Shown piece by piece: positions 50,622-61,244 of a stretch of 64,000 nucleotides of DNA. The position numbers and the translations under genes were made by a program. This stretch comes from DATBLE01 sp963764565 (GTDB lineage Bacteria > Actinomycetota > Thermoleophilia > Gaiellales > Gaiellaceae): NCBI GenBank assembly GCA_963764565.1, contig CAVXTD010000018.1, positions 16,613 to 80,612 of the forward strand, in the 5' to 3' direction. A model generated the notes under the pieces. That model worked only from the letters and a program-made list of their open reading frames with translations, ran no database searches and was not told the DNA's origin. Within the stretch, counting starts at the first letter, position 1. Every line of letters starts with the position of its first letter.

Positions 50622-53298
50622 CTACCAGGTCTTCGCGCGCAGCAGCCGCTCGGCGGGGCGGAGCCTGACCCGCGCGTCCACGGCGACGCAGCCGTCCGGA
50701 AGCCCGAGCACCGGGTTCAGGTCGAGCTCGGCGACCTCAGGGATGTCATCGACGAGCTGAGCGAGCCGGAGCAGAAGGTCGACGAGCGCCGCGGCGTCCG
50801 CGGCGGGCTTCCCGCGGAAACCCTCGACGAGCCTCCCCGCCTTCCCCGGTCAGGACGAGCTCCTCGGCATCGGCCTGCGTCAAGCGGCGCCATCCGGAAC
50901 TGCGCTTCGCCGATCAGCTCCGCGAAGACACCGCCGGGGCCGAAAGCGACGAGCGGGCCGAAGACGGGATCCTGGACGGCACCGGCGAGCAGCTCGGCAC
51001 CACCCTTGACCATCTTCTGAACGAGCAGCGGCGGCCCGATGCGCTCGGCCGCGTCGCGCACCTCGTCCTCGCCGTCGAGGTCGAGCGCGATGCCGCCGCT
51101 CTCGGTCTTGTGCGCTCCCGCCGCCGCCGTCTTGACGACGACCGGCAGCCCCAGCTCGGCAGCGGCGGCGACCGCCTCGTCGACGGTTGCGGCGACACAT
51201 TCGGCGACGAGCGGGATGCCGTAGGCCTCGAGCAGCTGCCGCACCTGCGGGGCGGTCAGCCAGGCATCGTTCGAGGCTGCGAGCACGGCCGCGACGAGCG
51301 CCTCGGCGGCCGGCCGGTCGATGCCCTGAAGGTCGGGTGGAGCGGCCGCGGGCCGGCGCAGCCACTCGGCGCGGTCGACCGCGTGGCCGAGAGCGCGGGC
51401 GGCCGACTCCGGGTACTCGAAGGTCGCGATCGGCGGGTCGGCGTCGAGCAGGCTCTGCGGAATCCCGCCGGCGCTGACGAATGCGGCCAGAACGGGCTTG
51501 TCCGTCTCCGGCGCCGCCTGAACCCCGCGCACGACCGCTGCCGCGACCTCCTCCGCGTCGGCCACCACCGGCGGAACGAAGAGAACGATCAGAGCGTCGA
51601 TCCCCGGATCGGCGAGGACGCGAGGAATCACCGTCTGGTAGGTGGTGCCCACCGCGGAGCCGAGCATGTCGATCGGATTGGCGAGGCTCGCCTCTCGCGG
51701 GAGAAGCGTGGCGAGCGCAACGCGCGTCTCCTCGGACGAGAGACGGCAGCTCGAGGCCGGCTGCGCTACAGGCGTCGGCACAGAGGATGCCGAGCCCGCC
51801 TGCGTTCGTCAGCACAGCGATGCGCCGGCCGCGCGGCGGCGGCTGCCGGGAGAGGAGCACCGCGGCGTCCGCGAGCTCCTCGAGCGAGTCCGCCTGGACC
51901 ACGCCCGCCTGCCGGAAGAGCGCCTCGACCGCGGCCGTCGATCCGGCGAGCGCGGCGGTATGGGATCCGGCCGCGCGCTGCCCGATCGTCGTCCGCCCGC
52001 CCTTCATCGCCAGAATCGGCTTCTTCCGCGCGACGCGGCGGGCGAGGCGCGCAAACTTGCGCGGGTTCCCGAACGACTCCAGGTAGAGCAGGATCAGGTC
52101 GGTCTCCGGATCGTCCTCCCAGTACTCGAGCAGGTCGTTCGAAGAGACGTCAGCCTTGTTGCCGACCGAGACGAAGGTCGACAGCCCCAGGCCGCGCGAC
52201 GCTCCCTGCTCCAGCACGGCGAGCCCGAGCGCGCCGCTCTGGGACGAGAAGCCGATGTTGCCGGCCGGGAAGTTGTGGGGCGCGAAGGTTGCGTTCAGCC
52301 CCGGCTTGGCGGCGAAGATGCCGAGGCAGTTCGGTCCGACCAGCCGCGCTCCGTGCGCTCGAACTCGCGCGAGGAGCTGCTCCTGCAACCGGGCTCCGTC
52401 GGCGCCGGTCTCGGCGAAACCGGCGGAGATCACGCAGAGCGCGCGCGTGCCCTTGCGCATCGCAGCCTCGGCCTCGCCGAGCACGGCGTCACCGGGCACG
52501 CAGAAGACGGCGAGGTCGACGCGTCTCGGGAATGTCCGCGATCGACGCATACGCCTTCACGCCGGCCACCGACGGCGCGTTCGGGTTGACGGGGTAGGCA
52601 ATGCCCGTGAAGTTCGAGTCGAGGATGTTCCGGAACAGCTCGCCGCCGATCGAGCCCCGGCGCGTGGACGCGCCGACGACGGCGACCGTGCGCGGATTGA
52701 AGAACGGCGCGAGCGACGCCGCGACCGCTACGTGGTCGCGCTCGTCCACCGCGGCCCGGTAGGTCTCGGTCGGCCCGATCGCCAGGCGCACCTCCGTCGT
52801 CCCGCCGTCGAGGCGCCGGGAGACGTCGAAGCCCGCGTCCTCGAAGACGCGGAGCATCGGGCGGTTCTCCGGCATGACCTCGGCGACGAACGTCGCGATC
52901 CCCACGTTTCCGGCCGACTCGGCCAGCTGCTCGAGCAGACGCGTCCCGACGCCGTAGCCCTGAAGCTCGTCCGCGACCGCAAACGCGACTTCGGCGCAGG
53001 AGGGGTCGCGCAACCGAACGTAGTTCGCCAGCGCGACGACCCGCTCGGACTCGCCGTCGGGAACGAGAGTGCCGATCAGCGAGCCGCGGTCGCGCCAGTC
53101 CGGATCGACGAACGGCTCGACCTTGGCCGGCACCAGCGCGGGGAAGCCGTGGAAGCGCCGGTAGACGCTCTGCTCGGACAGCCGGCCGAAGAAGTCGAGC
53201 AGTGGCTGAACGTCGGCTGCGAGGGGAGCGCGCAGTCGCAACGTGCCGCCGTCACGGAGGATGACATCGCGGACCTCGGAGGGCGCATCGACCACCAC
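50622..53298 (-). CDS. GNAT-fused ADP-forming acyl-CoA synthetase (frameshifted)
   Basis: This is about 890 residues. An N-terminal GNAT acetyltransferase domain (residues about 1-165) contains FAVADELQGYGVGTRLLEQL, the acetyl-CoA loop. Next are the CoA-binding domain (VAVVGASTRRGSIGGELFRN), the succinyl-CoA-synthetase-like domain with GPNCLGIFAAKPGLNATF, and SSQSGALGLAVL. The phospho-His segment is AAGSHTAALAGS, and the ATP-grasp beta part is LPVVVKTAAAGAHKTESGGI. This is the layout of Pat/acyl-CoA synthetase acetyltransferases. They make acyl-CoA with ADP formation and can acetylate lysines. Breaks near 52535, 51740, 50885 and 50840. The start near GTG 53298 is a best guess. Confidence 0.85.
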
Positions 53299-53344
53299 GG
53301 CAGTGTCGGCCGTCGCCCCCCCAGTGACATCCGGCGCCGCGCTG

Positions 53345-53515
53345 AGCCGCCTGCGGCAAATTCCTGATCGTGGTCGAGCCGATCTCGCTGCCGACGCCGC
53401 GGCCGGCGGCGTGCAGCGCTGGAGGAGGCCGGGTACAACCCGTTTCTGCTCCGATCCGAGGACGTGCCCGGTTCGAGCCGTTCGCGCCGGCCCTCGCGCC
53501 CGTCGGTCAGTAGGC
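53345..53515 (+). pseudogene. Remnant of a tryptophanase/tyrosine phenol-lyase-type gene
   Basis: The plus strand reads KFLIVVEPISLPT and, after a frame change near 53405, LEEAGYNPFLLRSEDV. That is the N-terminal signature of beta-eliminating lyases of the tryptophanase group. Then it runs directly into RFEPFAPALAPVGQ and a stop at 53513-53515. Some 400 residues including the PLP lysine are absent. The remaining bases to 53628 hold only the upstream region of the next gene. Confidence 0.4.
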
Positions 53516-53628
53516 GACGACCGGCCGTTCCGTAGTAGGCCGCAGCGGCCCTGTGGCGGGCGCGGATGTCGTCTTGACCATGGGATCCTTGAATGCGTCG
53601 AAACACCGATTCCGCAAGGAGGCAGGAA

Positions 53629-54278
53629 ATGACCACAAGGAAGATGTTCGAGTTCGGCGGGTACGGCAGCCGCCGTGATCCTGTTCGCATTCGGCATCGC
53701 GGCGCTCGTCCTGGGCATCAACGGCCGCAGCGAGGTTCGCACGAACGTCAAGCGCGAGCACATCGTCGGCTCGGCTCGACATGACGCCGGCCGGAATCCT
53801 CGCCGAGGCCAAGGAGGCGAAGCTCTCCGCCGAGATCCTCGTCACGCTGCCGACGTGCAACGTCGCCGGCAAGCCGATCACCACCGGCGACCGCGCGAAG
53901 TGCTTCGCGAGCTACATGCGCATCCACGCGCTCGAGTCGACCGGCGGGAAGACGTACTCCCAGATGGGCCGCTTCCTGACCCGGACGGCAAGGACACGAA
54001 CGACGCGGCCGCAGCCGCGAAGGATCCGAAGACGGGCCAGCCGGTCGAGAACGCGACGCGCAACTCTGGGTGACCGAGACCGCGCTGTCCACCGCGCTGA
54101 ACACGGCGTTCTTCGCCGAGCAGGTCGTCGAACTTCGGCATCGTCGTCGCGATCGCGCTGATCCTGTCCGGCATCGGCTTCGGCATCCTCTGCCTTCAGC
54201 GCCTTCCGCTGGCTGCCCGCTTACGAGGCCCGCGGCGGGGCCGGCAGCCGCGCGGCGGCCACGCCGCAGGCGACCTGA
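53629..54278 (+). CDS. Conserved actinobacterial membrane protein of unknown function (frameshifted)
   Basis: This is about 216 residues from ATG 53629 with a strong ribosome site (AAGGAGGCAGG). One membrane helix follows the start (AAVILFAFGIAALVLGINGR) and a second is near the end (FGIVVAIALILSGIGFGILC). Between them is an outside loop with two cysteines (TLPTCNVAGKPITTGDRAKC). The segment YMRIHALESTGGKTYSQMG is typical of this uncharacterised family. Breaks near 53665, 53775, 53985 and 54130. A strong terminator follows. It is a standalone, probably well expressed gene. Confidence 0.75.
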
Positions 54279-54304
54279 GTCCGGCGACCACGCATCGACG
54301 AGCG

Positions 54305-54332
54305 GAGCGGGCCGGCGCGAGCCGGCCCGCTC
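54305..54332 (+). terminator. Hairpin terminator followed by a T-run
   Basis: GAGCGGGCCGGC (54305-54316) and GCCGGCCCGCTC (54321-54332) pair over 12 bases around GCGA. A run GTGTTTT follows 13 bases later. It separates the membrane-protein gene from the sigma factor. Confidence 0.8.
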
Positions 54333-54411
54333 CCGTCAGGTCCGTGTTTTCCCGCGCTCCGAGTCAGGCGCCCCCGGATGGCGCCACGCGGCCCGTTTGC
54401 AGACTGAGCCT

Positions 54412-55298
54412 GTGATCGACACCGCTCGACGGGACCGCGCCGAGCAGGTCGACGGACGCCGAGTCGGAGGGGCGGCGGAGGACAGCCTCCAGCTCCTGCT
54501 CTCGGAGATCTCCACCCACAGGCTGCTCACCGCCGCCGAGGAGGTGTTCCTCGCCAAGCGGATCGAGCGCGGCGACCTCGAGGCCAAGCACCGCATGGTC
54601 GAGTGCAACCTCCGTCTCGTCGTCTCGATCGCCAAGCGCTACCGCGGGCTCGGACTGCCGCTCCTCGACCTGATCCAGGAGGGGGCGATCGGACTCAACC
54701 GCGCCGTCGAGAAGTTCGACTGGCGGCGCGGCCACAAGTTCTCGACGTACGCGACCTGGTGGATCCGGCAGGCGATCCAGCGGGCGATCTCCAACCACGC
54801 GCGCACGATCCGGATGCCGGTGCACGTCCTCGAGCGGCGGCGAAAGGTCGAGCTCGCGGCGAGACGGCTCGAGGCCGAGCTCGGACGCAACCCGACGCGC
54901 GAGGAGCTGGCGCGGGCCGCGGGCGTCTCCGTCGCGCGCGTCGACGAGGCCTACGGACTCGCCCGGACGACGGTCTCGCTGAACCAGACCGTTCGGCACC
55001 GACGGCGAGCCGACCGAGCTCGGCGACCTGCTACCCGACCCGCAGCCGAGAGCCCCGAGGACGAGCTCGAGCAGGTCCAGCGCCGCCGAGTCGTCCACCA
55101 GGCGCTCGAGACCCTGCCCGACCGCGAGCGCGTGATCCTCGAGCGCCACTTCGGCCTGTCGCGGGGAGCCGCAGACGCTTCAGGAGATCGGCGGCCAGCT
55201 CGGGCTGACCCGAGAGCGTGTCCGCCAGCTCGAGGCGCACGCGCTCGCGACCCTCTCCTGCGAGCCGGAGCTCTGCGACGCCGCGCCGCCGCGGCTAG
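54412..55298 (+). CDS. Sigma-70 family RNA polymerase sigma factor (RpoD/SigA-like)
   Basis: This is about 290 residues, short of a full primary sigma factor: region 1.1 is absent. Region 1.2/2 is present (LLTAAEEVFLAKRIERGD, NLRLVVSIAKRYRGLGLPLL, DLIQEGAIGLNRAVEKFD, KFSTYATWWIRQAIQRAI). So are region 3 (RNPTREELARAAGVSVARVD) and region 4 (ESPEDELEQVQRRRVVHQAL, TLQEIGGQLGLTRERVRQLE). One extra C near 55162 and a break near 54995 disturb the frame. The stop is probably TAG 55296-55298 after one more base error, sharing CTAG with the convergent malic enzyme. It is a group 1-3 type sigma factor; the regulon is unknown. Confidence 0.85.
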
Positions 55299-56743
55299 CG
55301 CGGCGTCCGTCAGCCGCCGGAGGCCGCGGCTCCGGCGCGGCGACCCCGGCCTCCTCGGCCGCGCGGGCGACCGCCTCCGCGACCGCCGGCGCGACCTCGC
55401 GGTTGAACACGCTCGGGATCACGTAGTCGGGCTCGAGCTCCTCCGGCTTCACGACCGAGGCGATCGCCTGCGCGGCGGCGAGCTTCATCTCCTCGGTGAT
55501 CGCGCTGGCCCGCACGTCGAGCGCGCCGCGGAAGATCCCGGGAAACGCCAGCACGTTGTTGATCTGGTTCGGGTAGTCGGAGCGGCCGGTGCCGATCACG
55601 GCGACGAGGCCGTCGATCTCCTCGGGCAGCACCTCCGGCGTCGGGTTCGCCATCGCGAAGACGATCGCGCCGTCGGCCATCGAGCGAACGCGCGTCGACG
55701 GAGACGGCGCCCGGCTGCGAGAGGCCGATGAAGACGTCGGCGCCCGCGAGCGCGTCGTCGGCGCTCGCCCTGCAGTCCGCGCGGGTTCGTCAGCGCGGCG
55801 TACGCGGCCTTGACGGCGGTCAGGCCGGGCCGGCCGCTGGTAGACGACGCCCTCGCGGTCGCAGCCGACGACGTCGGCGACGCCCGCGGCGAGCAGCATC
55901 TTGGTCACCGCGACGCCGGCGGCCCCGACGCCGGTGACGACGACCCGCATGTCCTCCAGGCGCTTGCCGACGACCTCGGCCGCGTTGTGCAGCGCGGCGA
56001 GCACGACCACGGCGGTGCCGTGCTGGTCGTCGTGGAAGACCGGGATGTCGAGCTCGTCGCGCAGCCGGTCCTCGATCTCGAAGCAGCGGGGCGCCGAGAT
56101 GTCCTCGAGGTTGATCCCGCCGAAGACCGGGGCGATCGCCTTCACGGTCGCGACGATCTCGTCCGGCGTCCTTCGTCGCCAGGCAGATCGGGAAGGCGTC
56201 CACGCCGCCGAACTCCTTGAACAGCATCGCCTTGCCCTCCATCACGGGCAGCGGCGCCCTCGGGGCCGATGTCGCCGAGCCCGAGCACCGCCGTCCCGTC
56301 GCTGACGACCGCGACCGTGTTCTGCTTGATCGTCAGGTTCCAGACCTTGGCGGGATCGTCGGCGATCGCCGACGAGACGCGCGCGACCCCCGGCGTGTAC
56401 GCCATCGAGAGGTCGTCCCGCGTCTTCAGCGGCGACTTCAGGGCGATCTCGATCTTCCCGCCGAGATGCAGCAGGAACGTCCGGTCGGAGACGTTGACGA
56501 CCTCGACGCCGTCGGACCTCGTGCACGGCGTCCGCGATCCGGTCCATGTGCTCGGCGTCGTTCGCGAGCACGGTCACGTCGCGGATCTTCGTGCCGCGCT
56601 CGGCCCGGACGAGGTCGATCGCGCCGAGGAGCCGCCGGCCTCGCCGATCGCCTCGGCGAGCCGCGGCGAAGGTGCCCGGGCCGGTCGTCCAGGCGGACGC
56701 GGAGCGTCGCGCTGAACGACGCCGATGGATGGACGGCGGTCAT
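55295..56743 (-). CDS. ACT-domain malic enzyme (frameshifted)
   Basis: This is about 470 residues. An N-terminal ACT-like regulatory domain (FSATLRVRLDDRPG, AIDLVRAERGTKIRDVTVLA) precedes the malic-enzyme core: LSMAYTPGVARVSSAI, NTVAVVSDGTAVLGLGDIGP, VMEGKAMLFKEFGGVDAFPI, PRCFEIEDRLRDELDIPVFH with DDQHGTAVVVLAAL, VTGVGAAGVAV for NAD(P), and IFAMANPTPEVLPEEI. It decarboxylates malate to pyruvate. Breaks near 56660, 56520, 56265, 56170, 55850, 55780 and 55690. ATG 56743 overlaps the OsmC stop, so it is the last gene of the hydrogenase-strand operon. Confidence 0.87.
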
Positions 56744-57203
56744 CGGGTCACCTCCACAGTGTCGATCGCGTGCACCGTGAGCTCCAGGCGTACGGGGAAG
56801 TCGACGGAGACGGCGACGAGGCAGCCTCGTTCGGCGGCGTCGCGCCGCGGCCGACGCTTCCTCCTCGCAGCCGGGCTCGGTCGAGAGCGACACCTCGAGC
56901 ACGACCTCGGTGAAGCCGAACCGGCCGTCTGGGCGCTGGGTGACGACGCCTCTGGCGGCGACGTCGAGCCCGCGCAGCGGAACGCCCCGCCGCTCCGCGA
57001 CCGCGACGAGCGTGACCGCGAAGCAGGATGCGACCGAGCCGACGAGCAGGTCCTCCGGGCTCCACACGCCCTCGACACCGCCCTTGAACTCCGGCGGAGT
57101 CGCCACCTCCAGGTCGTCCTTGCCGGGGACCGAGGCGACCGTGCGCCGCCCCTCGACCCAGCGGACCGAGAGCGGGAACTCGTAGGTCTTGCCTGGCAGT
57201 CAT
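56740..57203 (-). CDS. OsmC/Ohr-family peroxiredoxin-like protein
   Basis: This is about 154 residues. The two redox cysteines of OsmC are in DLLVGSVASCFAVTLVAVAE and ERGCLVAVSVDFPVRLEL. The core EVATPPEFKGGVEGVWSPED fits. Breaks near 57150 and 56850. It reduces organic hydroperoxides or carries a related role. It starts 11 bases after the HypA-like stop and overlaps malic enzyme, so it is probably co-transcribed with the hydrogenase; protection of an oxygen-sensitive enzyme is a plausible role (inference). Confidence 0.82.
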
Positions 57204-57214
57204 CGAATCTCCCT

Positions 57215-57481
57215 TCAGTCGAGCTCCAGCTCGACGGTCTCGAGCAGTACGTCCTGCGCGCCCGGCGCGGCGGATCGGCGGTCAGCTCCGCCTCCACCTC
57301 GGCCCCTTCGGCGAGCGTGCCGGCGGCCGCCGCCTCGAAGTGCTCCCGGAAATGGTCGGGCGTGAAATGGGAGAGCGCGCCGAGCCGGACGCGGATCCTG
57401 AGTCACGCGCGCTCCGCCCTCGGCCTCGGCGAGCGCCTCGAGCTTGTGGACGAGGTCTTCGGTCAGGTGCTTCTCGTGCAC
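57215..57481 (-). CDS. hypA: HypA-like nickel chaperone lacking the zinc-finger cysteines
   Basis: This is about 88 residues. The N-terminus VHEKHLTEDLVHKLEALAE has the His-Glu after the start that binds nickel in HypA. GARVTRIRVRLGALSHFTPDHFREHF is the HypA core, followed by GTLAEGAEVEAELTADP. The CxxC...CxxC zinc loop of normal HypA is missing, and the protein has no cysteine. Breaks near 57400 and 57270. GTG 57481 is in frame with the protease gene before it with no stop between, so either an error or a fusion is possible. Confidence 0.72.
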   Translation of the reverse strand: MHEKHLTEDLVHKLEALAEAEGGARVTQDPRPARRALPFHARPFPGALRGGGRRHARRRGRGGGGADRRSAAPGAQDVLLETVELELD

Positions 57482-57889
57482 GACGGCCACCTCCTCGACG
57501 ACCCGTGCGACCGCGCGCTCGACCTCGGGGCTCAGGCCCTTGCCGTAGCCGAAGCCGGCTCCCTCGATCCCGTAGACGAGAACGCGCCGCGGGAGCCGCC
57601 CGAGCGAGCGGGCGAGCTCGACCGCCTCCGCGAGGCCGAGCGCGTGCGTCGAGGGGGCGCCGAAGAGCCGGACCGGCAGCGGCTCGCGCCCGCCTCGAAC
57701 GCGTGCACGGTTCCGGCGGGAGCGCCCGGACGAGAGCGCGTCGACGAGCACGACCTCGTCGGCGCCGTCGAGCGCCTCGACGAGCCCGACCGGCTCGCCG
57801 CTCAGCACCTGCCCGCCCAGCCGCCGCGCCGCCTCGGGCCCGGCGCCGTCGTCGCCGCGCCAGTCGTTGCCGAGCCCGATCACCTTCAT
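57463..57889 (-). CDS. [NiFe]-hydrogenase maturation protease (HyaD/HoxW-like)
   Basis: This is about 140 residues of the M52 family. Metal-binding acids lie in VIGLGNDWRGDDGAGPEAAR (Asp) and VVLVDALSSG (Asp), with VLVYGIEGAGFGYGKGLSPE completing the fold. It clips the C-terminal extension of the large subunit after Ni insertion. ATG 57889 overlaps the large-subunit stop (TGATG). One break is near 57710. Because no stop precedes the HypA-like part, its 3' boundary is not certain. A functional large subunit with DPCxxCxxH upstream is consistent with its need. Confidence 0.8.
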
Positions 57890-59182
57890 CAGCCCGATCG
57901 ACCTCGAGCTTCAGGAAGTGGGTCGCGCAGGAGATGCAGGGGTCGTAGTTGCGGATCGCCTGCTCGCAGCGCAGCGAGAGCTCGGCGTCGGGCAGGTCGG
58001 CGTACCGCTCGACGACGCCGCGCAGGTCGGCTTCGATCGTCATCTGGTTCTGCGAGGTCGGCGGGACGATCTTCGCGTCGAGGATCGTCCCCTCGTCGTC
58101 GAGCTCGTAGCGGTGCCAGCAGATCCCCCGCGGCGCCTCGGTGCAGCCGTAGCCGACGCCGGCACGCGGGACGACCTCGAGCGCGGGCGCGTCCGGCTCC
58201 TCGTACTCGGCGATCAGGCGGAGCGCCTCGTCGGCGGCGTAGACGAGCTCGACCGAGCGAACCACGATCGAGCGGAACGGGTTGCGCTCGCCGGGGTCGA
58301 GCCCGGCGTCGGCGGCGGACTCCTGCGCGAGCGGCGAGAGCCGGTCGGCGTTGAGCGCGTAGCGGGCGAGCGGCCCGACGAGGTAGTTGCCGCGCTCGAT
58401 CACGCGCGAGTGGAGCGCGTTCGACCACTCGACGTGCTCCTCGACGAAATGCTGCTCGTACTCGGAGACGGGGATGTCGAGCCCGCGGTTCGAGACGAGG
58501 CGGCCGAGGTCGATCGGGTACAGGCCGGGCTCGGCGAGCGAGACGAGCTCGTAGTCCTGCTCGAACTCGGGGAAGTCGAAGCCCGCCGTGCAGCCGCACG
58601 GTCTCGAGCGCGAACTCGCGTGCCCGCTCGAGGTCGTCGACGAGCGCGGCGAGCTCGCGCTTCGCCGGCGCCCGGTAGAACCCGCCGACCTTGACGTTGA
58701 TCGGGTGCACCTCGCGGCCGCCGATCACCCGCATGATCTCGTTGCCGGTCTTCTTCAGGTGCAGCGCGCGCTCGACCAGCTCGCGGTGATCTTTGGCCAG
58801 CTCGACCGCGCTCGCGTAGCCGAGGAAGTCGGGCGCGTGGAGCATGAAGACGTGCAGCGCGTGGCTCTCGATCCACTCGCCGCAGTAGAGGAGGCGGCGC
58901 AGGGCGCGGAGCTGGCCGCCGACCTCGACGCCGCAGGCCTGCTCCATCGCCAGCACCGAGCTCGATCTGGTAGGCGACCGGGCAGATCCCGCAGATGCGC
59001 GCGGTGATGTCGGGCGCCTCCGTGAACGCGCGCCCGCGCAGGAACGCCTCGAAGAAGCGCGGCGGCTCGTAGATCCGCAGCTTGACGTCGTCGACGCGGC
59101 CGTCGCGGAGCTTGACGAGCATCGCGCCCTCGCCCTCGACCCGGGCGAGGTAGTCGGTGCGGATCGTCTTCGTCCTCGGCAT
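57889..59182 (-). CDS. hydA: Group 3b [NiFe]-hydrogenase large (alpha) subunit
   Basis: This is about 430 residues, the normal size for group 3b. MPRTKTIRTDYLARVEGEGA starts the protein. The first Ni site is intact (RICGICPVAYQ) and so is the second near the C-terminus (DPCISCATHFLKLEV). GWIESH-type GEWIESHALHVFMLHAPDFL and IMRVIGGREVHPINVKVGGF follow the family. Breaks near 58960 and 58590, and one at the end of the gene. It oxidises or evolves H2 with NADP(H) through the small and gamma subunits. In contrast to the Ehr-like large subunit at 3.5-5 kb, all four Ni ligands are here. Confidence 0.92.
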
Positions 59183-59191
59183 CGTCCTCGC

Positions 59192-59959
<768 letters not shown>

Positions 59960-59963
<4 letters not shown>

Positions 59964-60775
59964 AGCTCGCGCACCCCCAGGTAGGGCTCGATCGCCGGGT
60001 ACGGGTAGACGGCGCCGTCGCGGCAGACGAGCGACGGGCCGTACTGGCAGTGGCCGCACAGGCCGACCCCGCACTTCATCGCTCGCTCCATCGAGATCCA
60101 GATCCGCTCCGGCTCGATCCCCTGGTCGGCGAGCGCACGCGCGGTGAAGCGCATCATGATCTCGGGGCCGACGACGAACGCGACGGTCGCATCCGGGTCG
60201 AGGCCGGCCCGCGGAATCAGCCTGGGGACGACGCCGACCCTGCCGCGCCAGCCGCCGGTCGCCGAGTCGACGGTGACGTCGACCTCGACGTCCATCCGCG
60301 AGCGCCAGCGCTCGAGCTCGGTGCGGAAGACGATGTCCTCCGGGGTGCGCGCGCCGTAGAGGAGGATCACGCGCCCGTAGTCGGCCCGATGCTCGAGCAC
60401 GTGGTAGAGCGCCGGGCGCACCGGAGGCAGTCCGACGCCTCCGGCGACGATCACCACGTCGTGGCCCTTCGCCTCCTCGACCGGCCAGGAGGTGCCGAAG
60501 GGCCCGCGCACGCCGACCACCGTTCCCGGCCGGGAAGCGCAGAGCGCCCGCGTCACCGGCCCGACCGCGCGGATCGTCTGGACGAGCGGCGGGCCGCTGA
60601 CGGAGATCGGCACCTCGCCGACCCCGAACGCGTAGAGCATCGTGAACTGTCCCGGCGCCACCTCGAAGCGATCGCCGCTCACCGGCTCGAGCGCGAGCGT
60701 CCACGTGTCGTGGGTCTCGCGGCTTCGCCGCACGACGCGGAACGGCCGCGGCGCCATCACGCTCTGCCCGATCAT
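59960..60775 (-). CDS. hydG: Hydrogenase gamma subunit (FAD/NAD(P)-binding reductase)
   Basis: This is an intact protein of about 271 residues. FAD-binding barrel: FEVAPGQFTMLYAFGVGEVP then ISVSGPP. NAD(P) domain: VVIVAGGVGLPPVRPAL, LLYGARTPEDIVF and FVVGPEIMMRFTARAL. A C-terminal [2Fe-2S] motif is MKCGVGLCGHCQYGPSLVC. It links H2 oxidation at the small subunit to NADP(H). ATG 60775 is chosen over an upstream in-frame ATG at 60805 because the latter lies inside the preceding gene. Confidence 0.92.
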
Positions 60776-60782
60776 GCTGGGC

Positions 60783-61244
60783 TCAGGCAGCGCTGCCATA
60801 CACATCCAGAGCCTGGAGCCGAGCCGCCTGCAGGCGCTCGAGCATCACCGGCGCGAAGCGGCTGAGGAGCTCGAAGCCGAGCGTGTGGTCGTCGTCGCAC
60901 TTCCCGCGCAGGCAGGCGCCGTCGAAGGCGACCACGCGCACCAGGTCGAGGGCACGCGCGTCGAAGTGCCACCGGTAGGGCGGGAAGAGCCACGACCAGC
61001 CGATCACCTCGCCCTCGTCGAGCGTCTCGATCGTCATCGCGCCGCGGCCCGGCACGAAAGTCTCGAGCAGGACGCGGCCGTGGCGGATGAGGTAGAAGGT
61101 GTCGGCCGGCTCGCCCTCGCGGAAGAGGTACTCGCCGGCCTCGAAGCCGGTGTTCTGGCCGCAGCCGGCGATCAGCCGGAGGTACTCGCTGTCGAGCCCG
61201 GCGAACATCGGGCTCTCGGCGACAAGCTCGTCAAGCGTCTTCAT
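60783..61244 (-). CDS. Stand-alone cyclic-nucleotide-binding (Crp-like) sensor
   Basis: This is 153 residues with only a cNMP-binding domain: FEAGEYLFREGEPADTFYLI, RHGRVLLET, DEGEVIGWSWLFPPYRWHFD and FDGACLRGKCDDDH. There is no helix-turn-helix, so it does not bind DNA itself. It lies between the beta and gamma hydrogenase genes with overlaps at 61241-61244, so it is made with the complex and may tune its activity or assembly. The same gene order is found in other group 3b operons as I recall. Confidence 0.85.
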   Translation of the reverse strand: MKTLDELVAESPMFAGLDSEYLRLIAGCGQNTGFEAGEYLFREGEPADTFYLIRHGRVLLETFVPGRGAMTIETLDEGEVIGWSWLFPPYRWHFDARALDLVRVVAFDGACLRGKCDDDHTLGFELLSRFAPVMLERLQAARLQALDVYGSAA

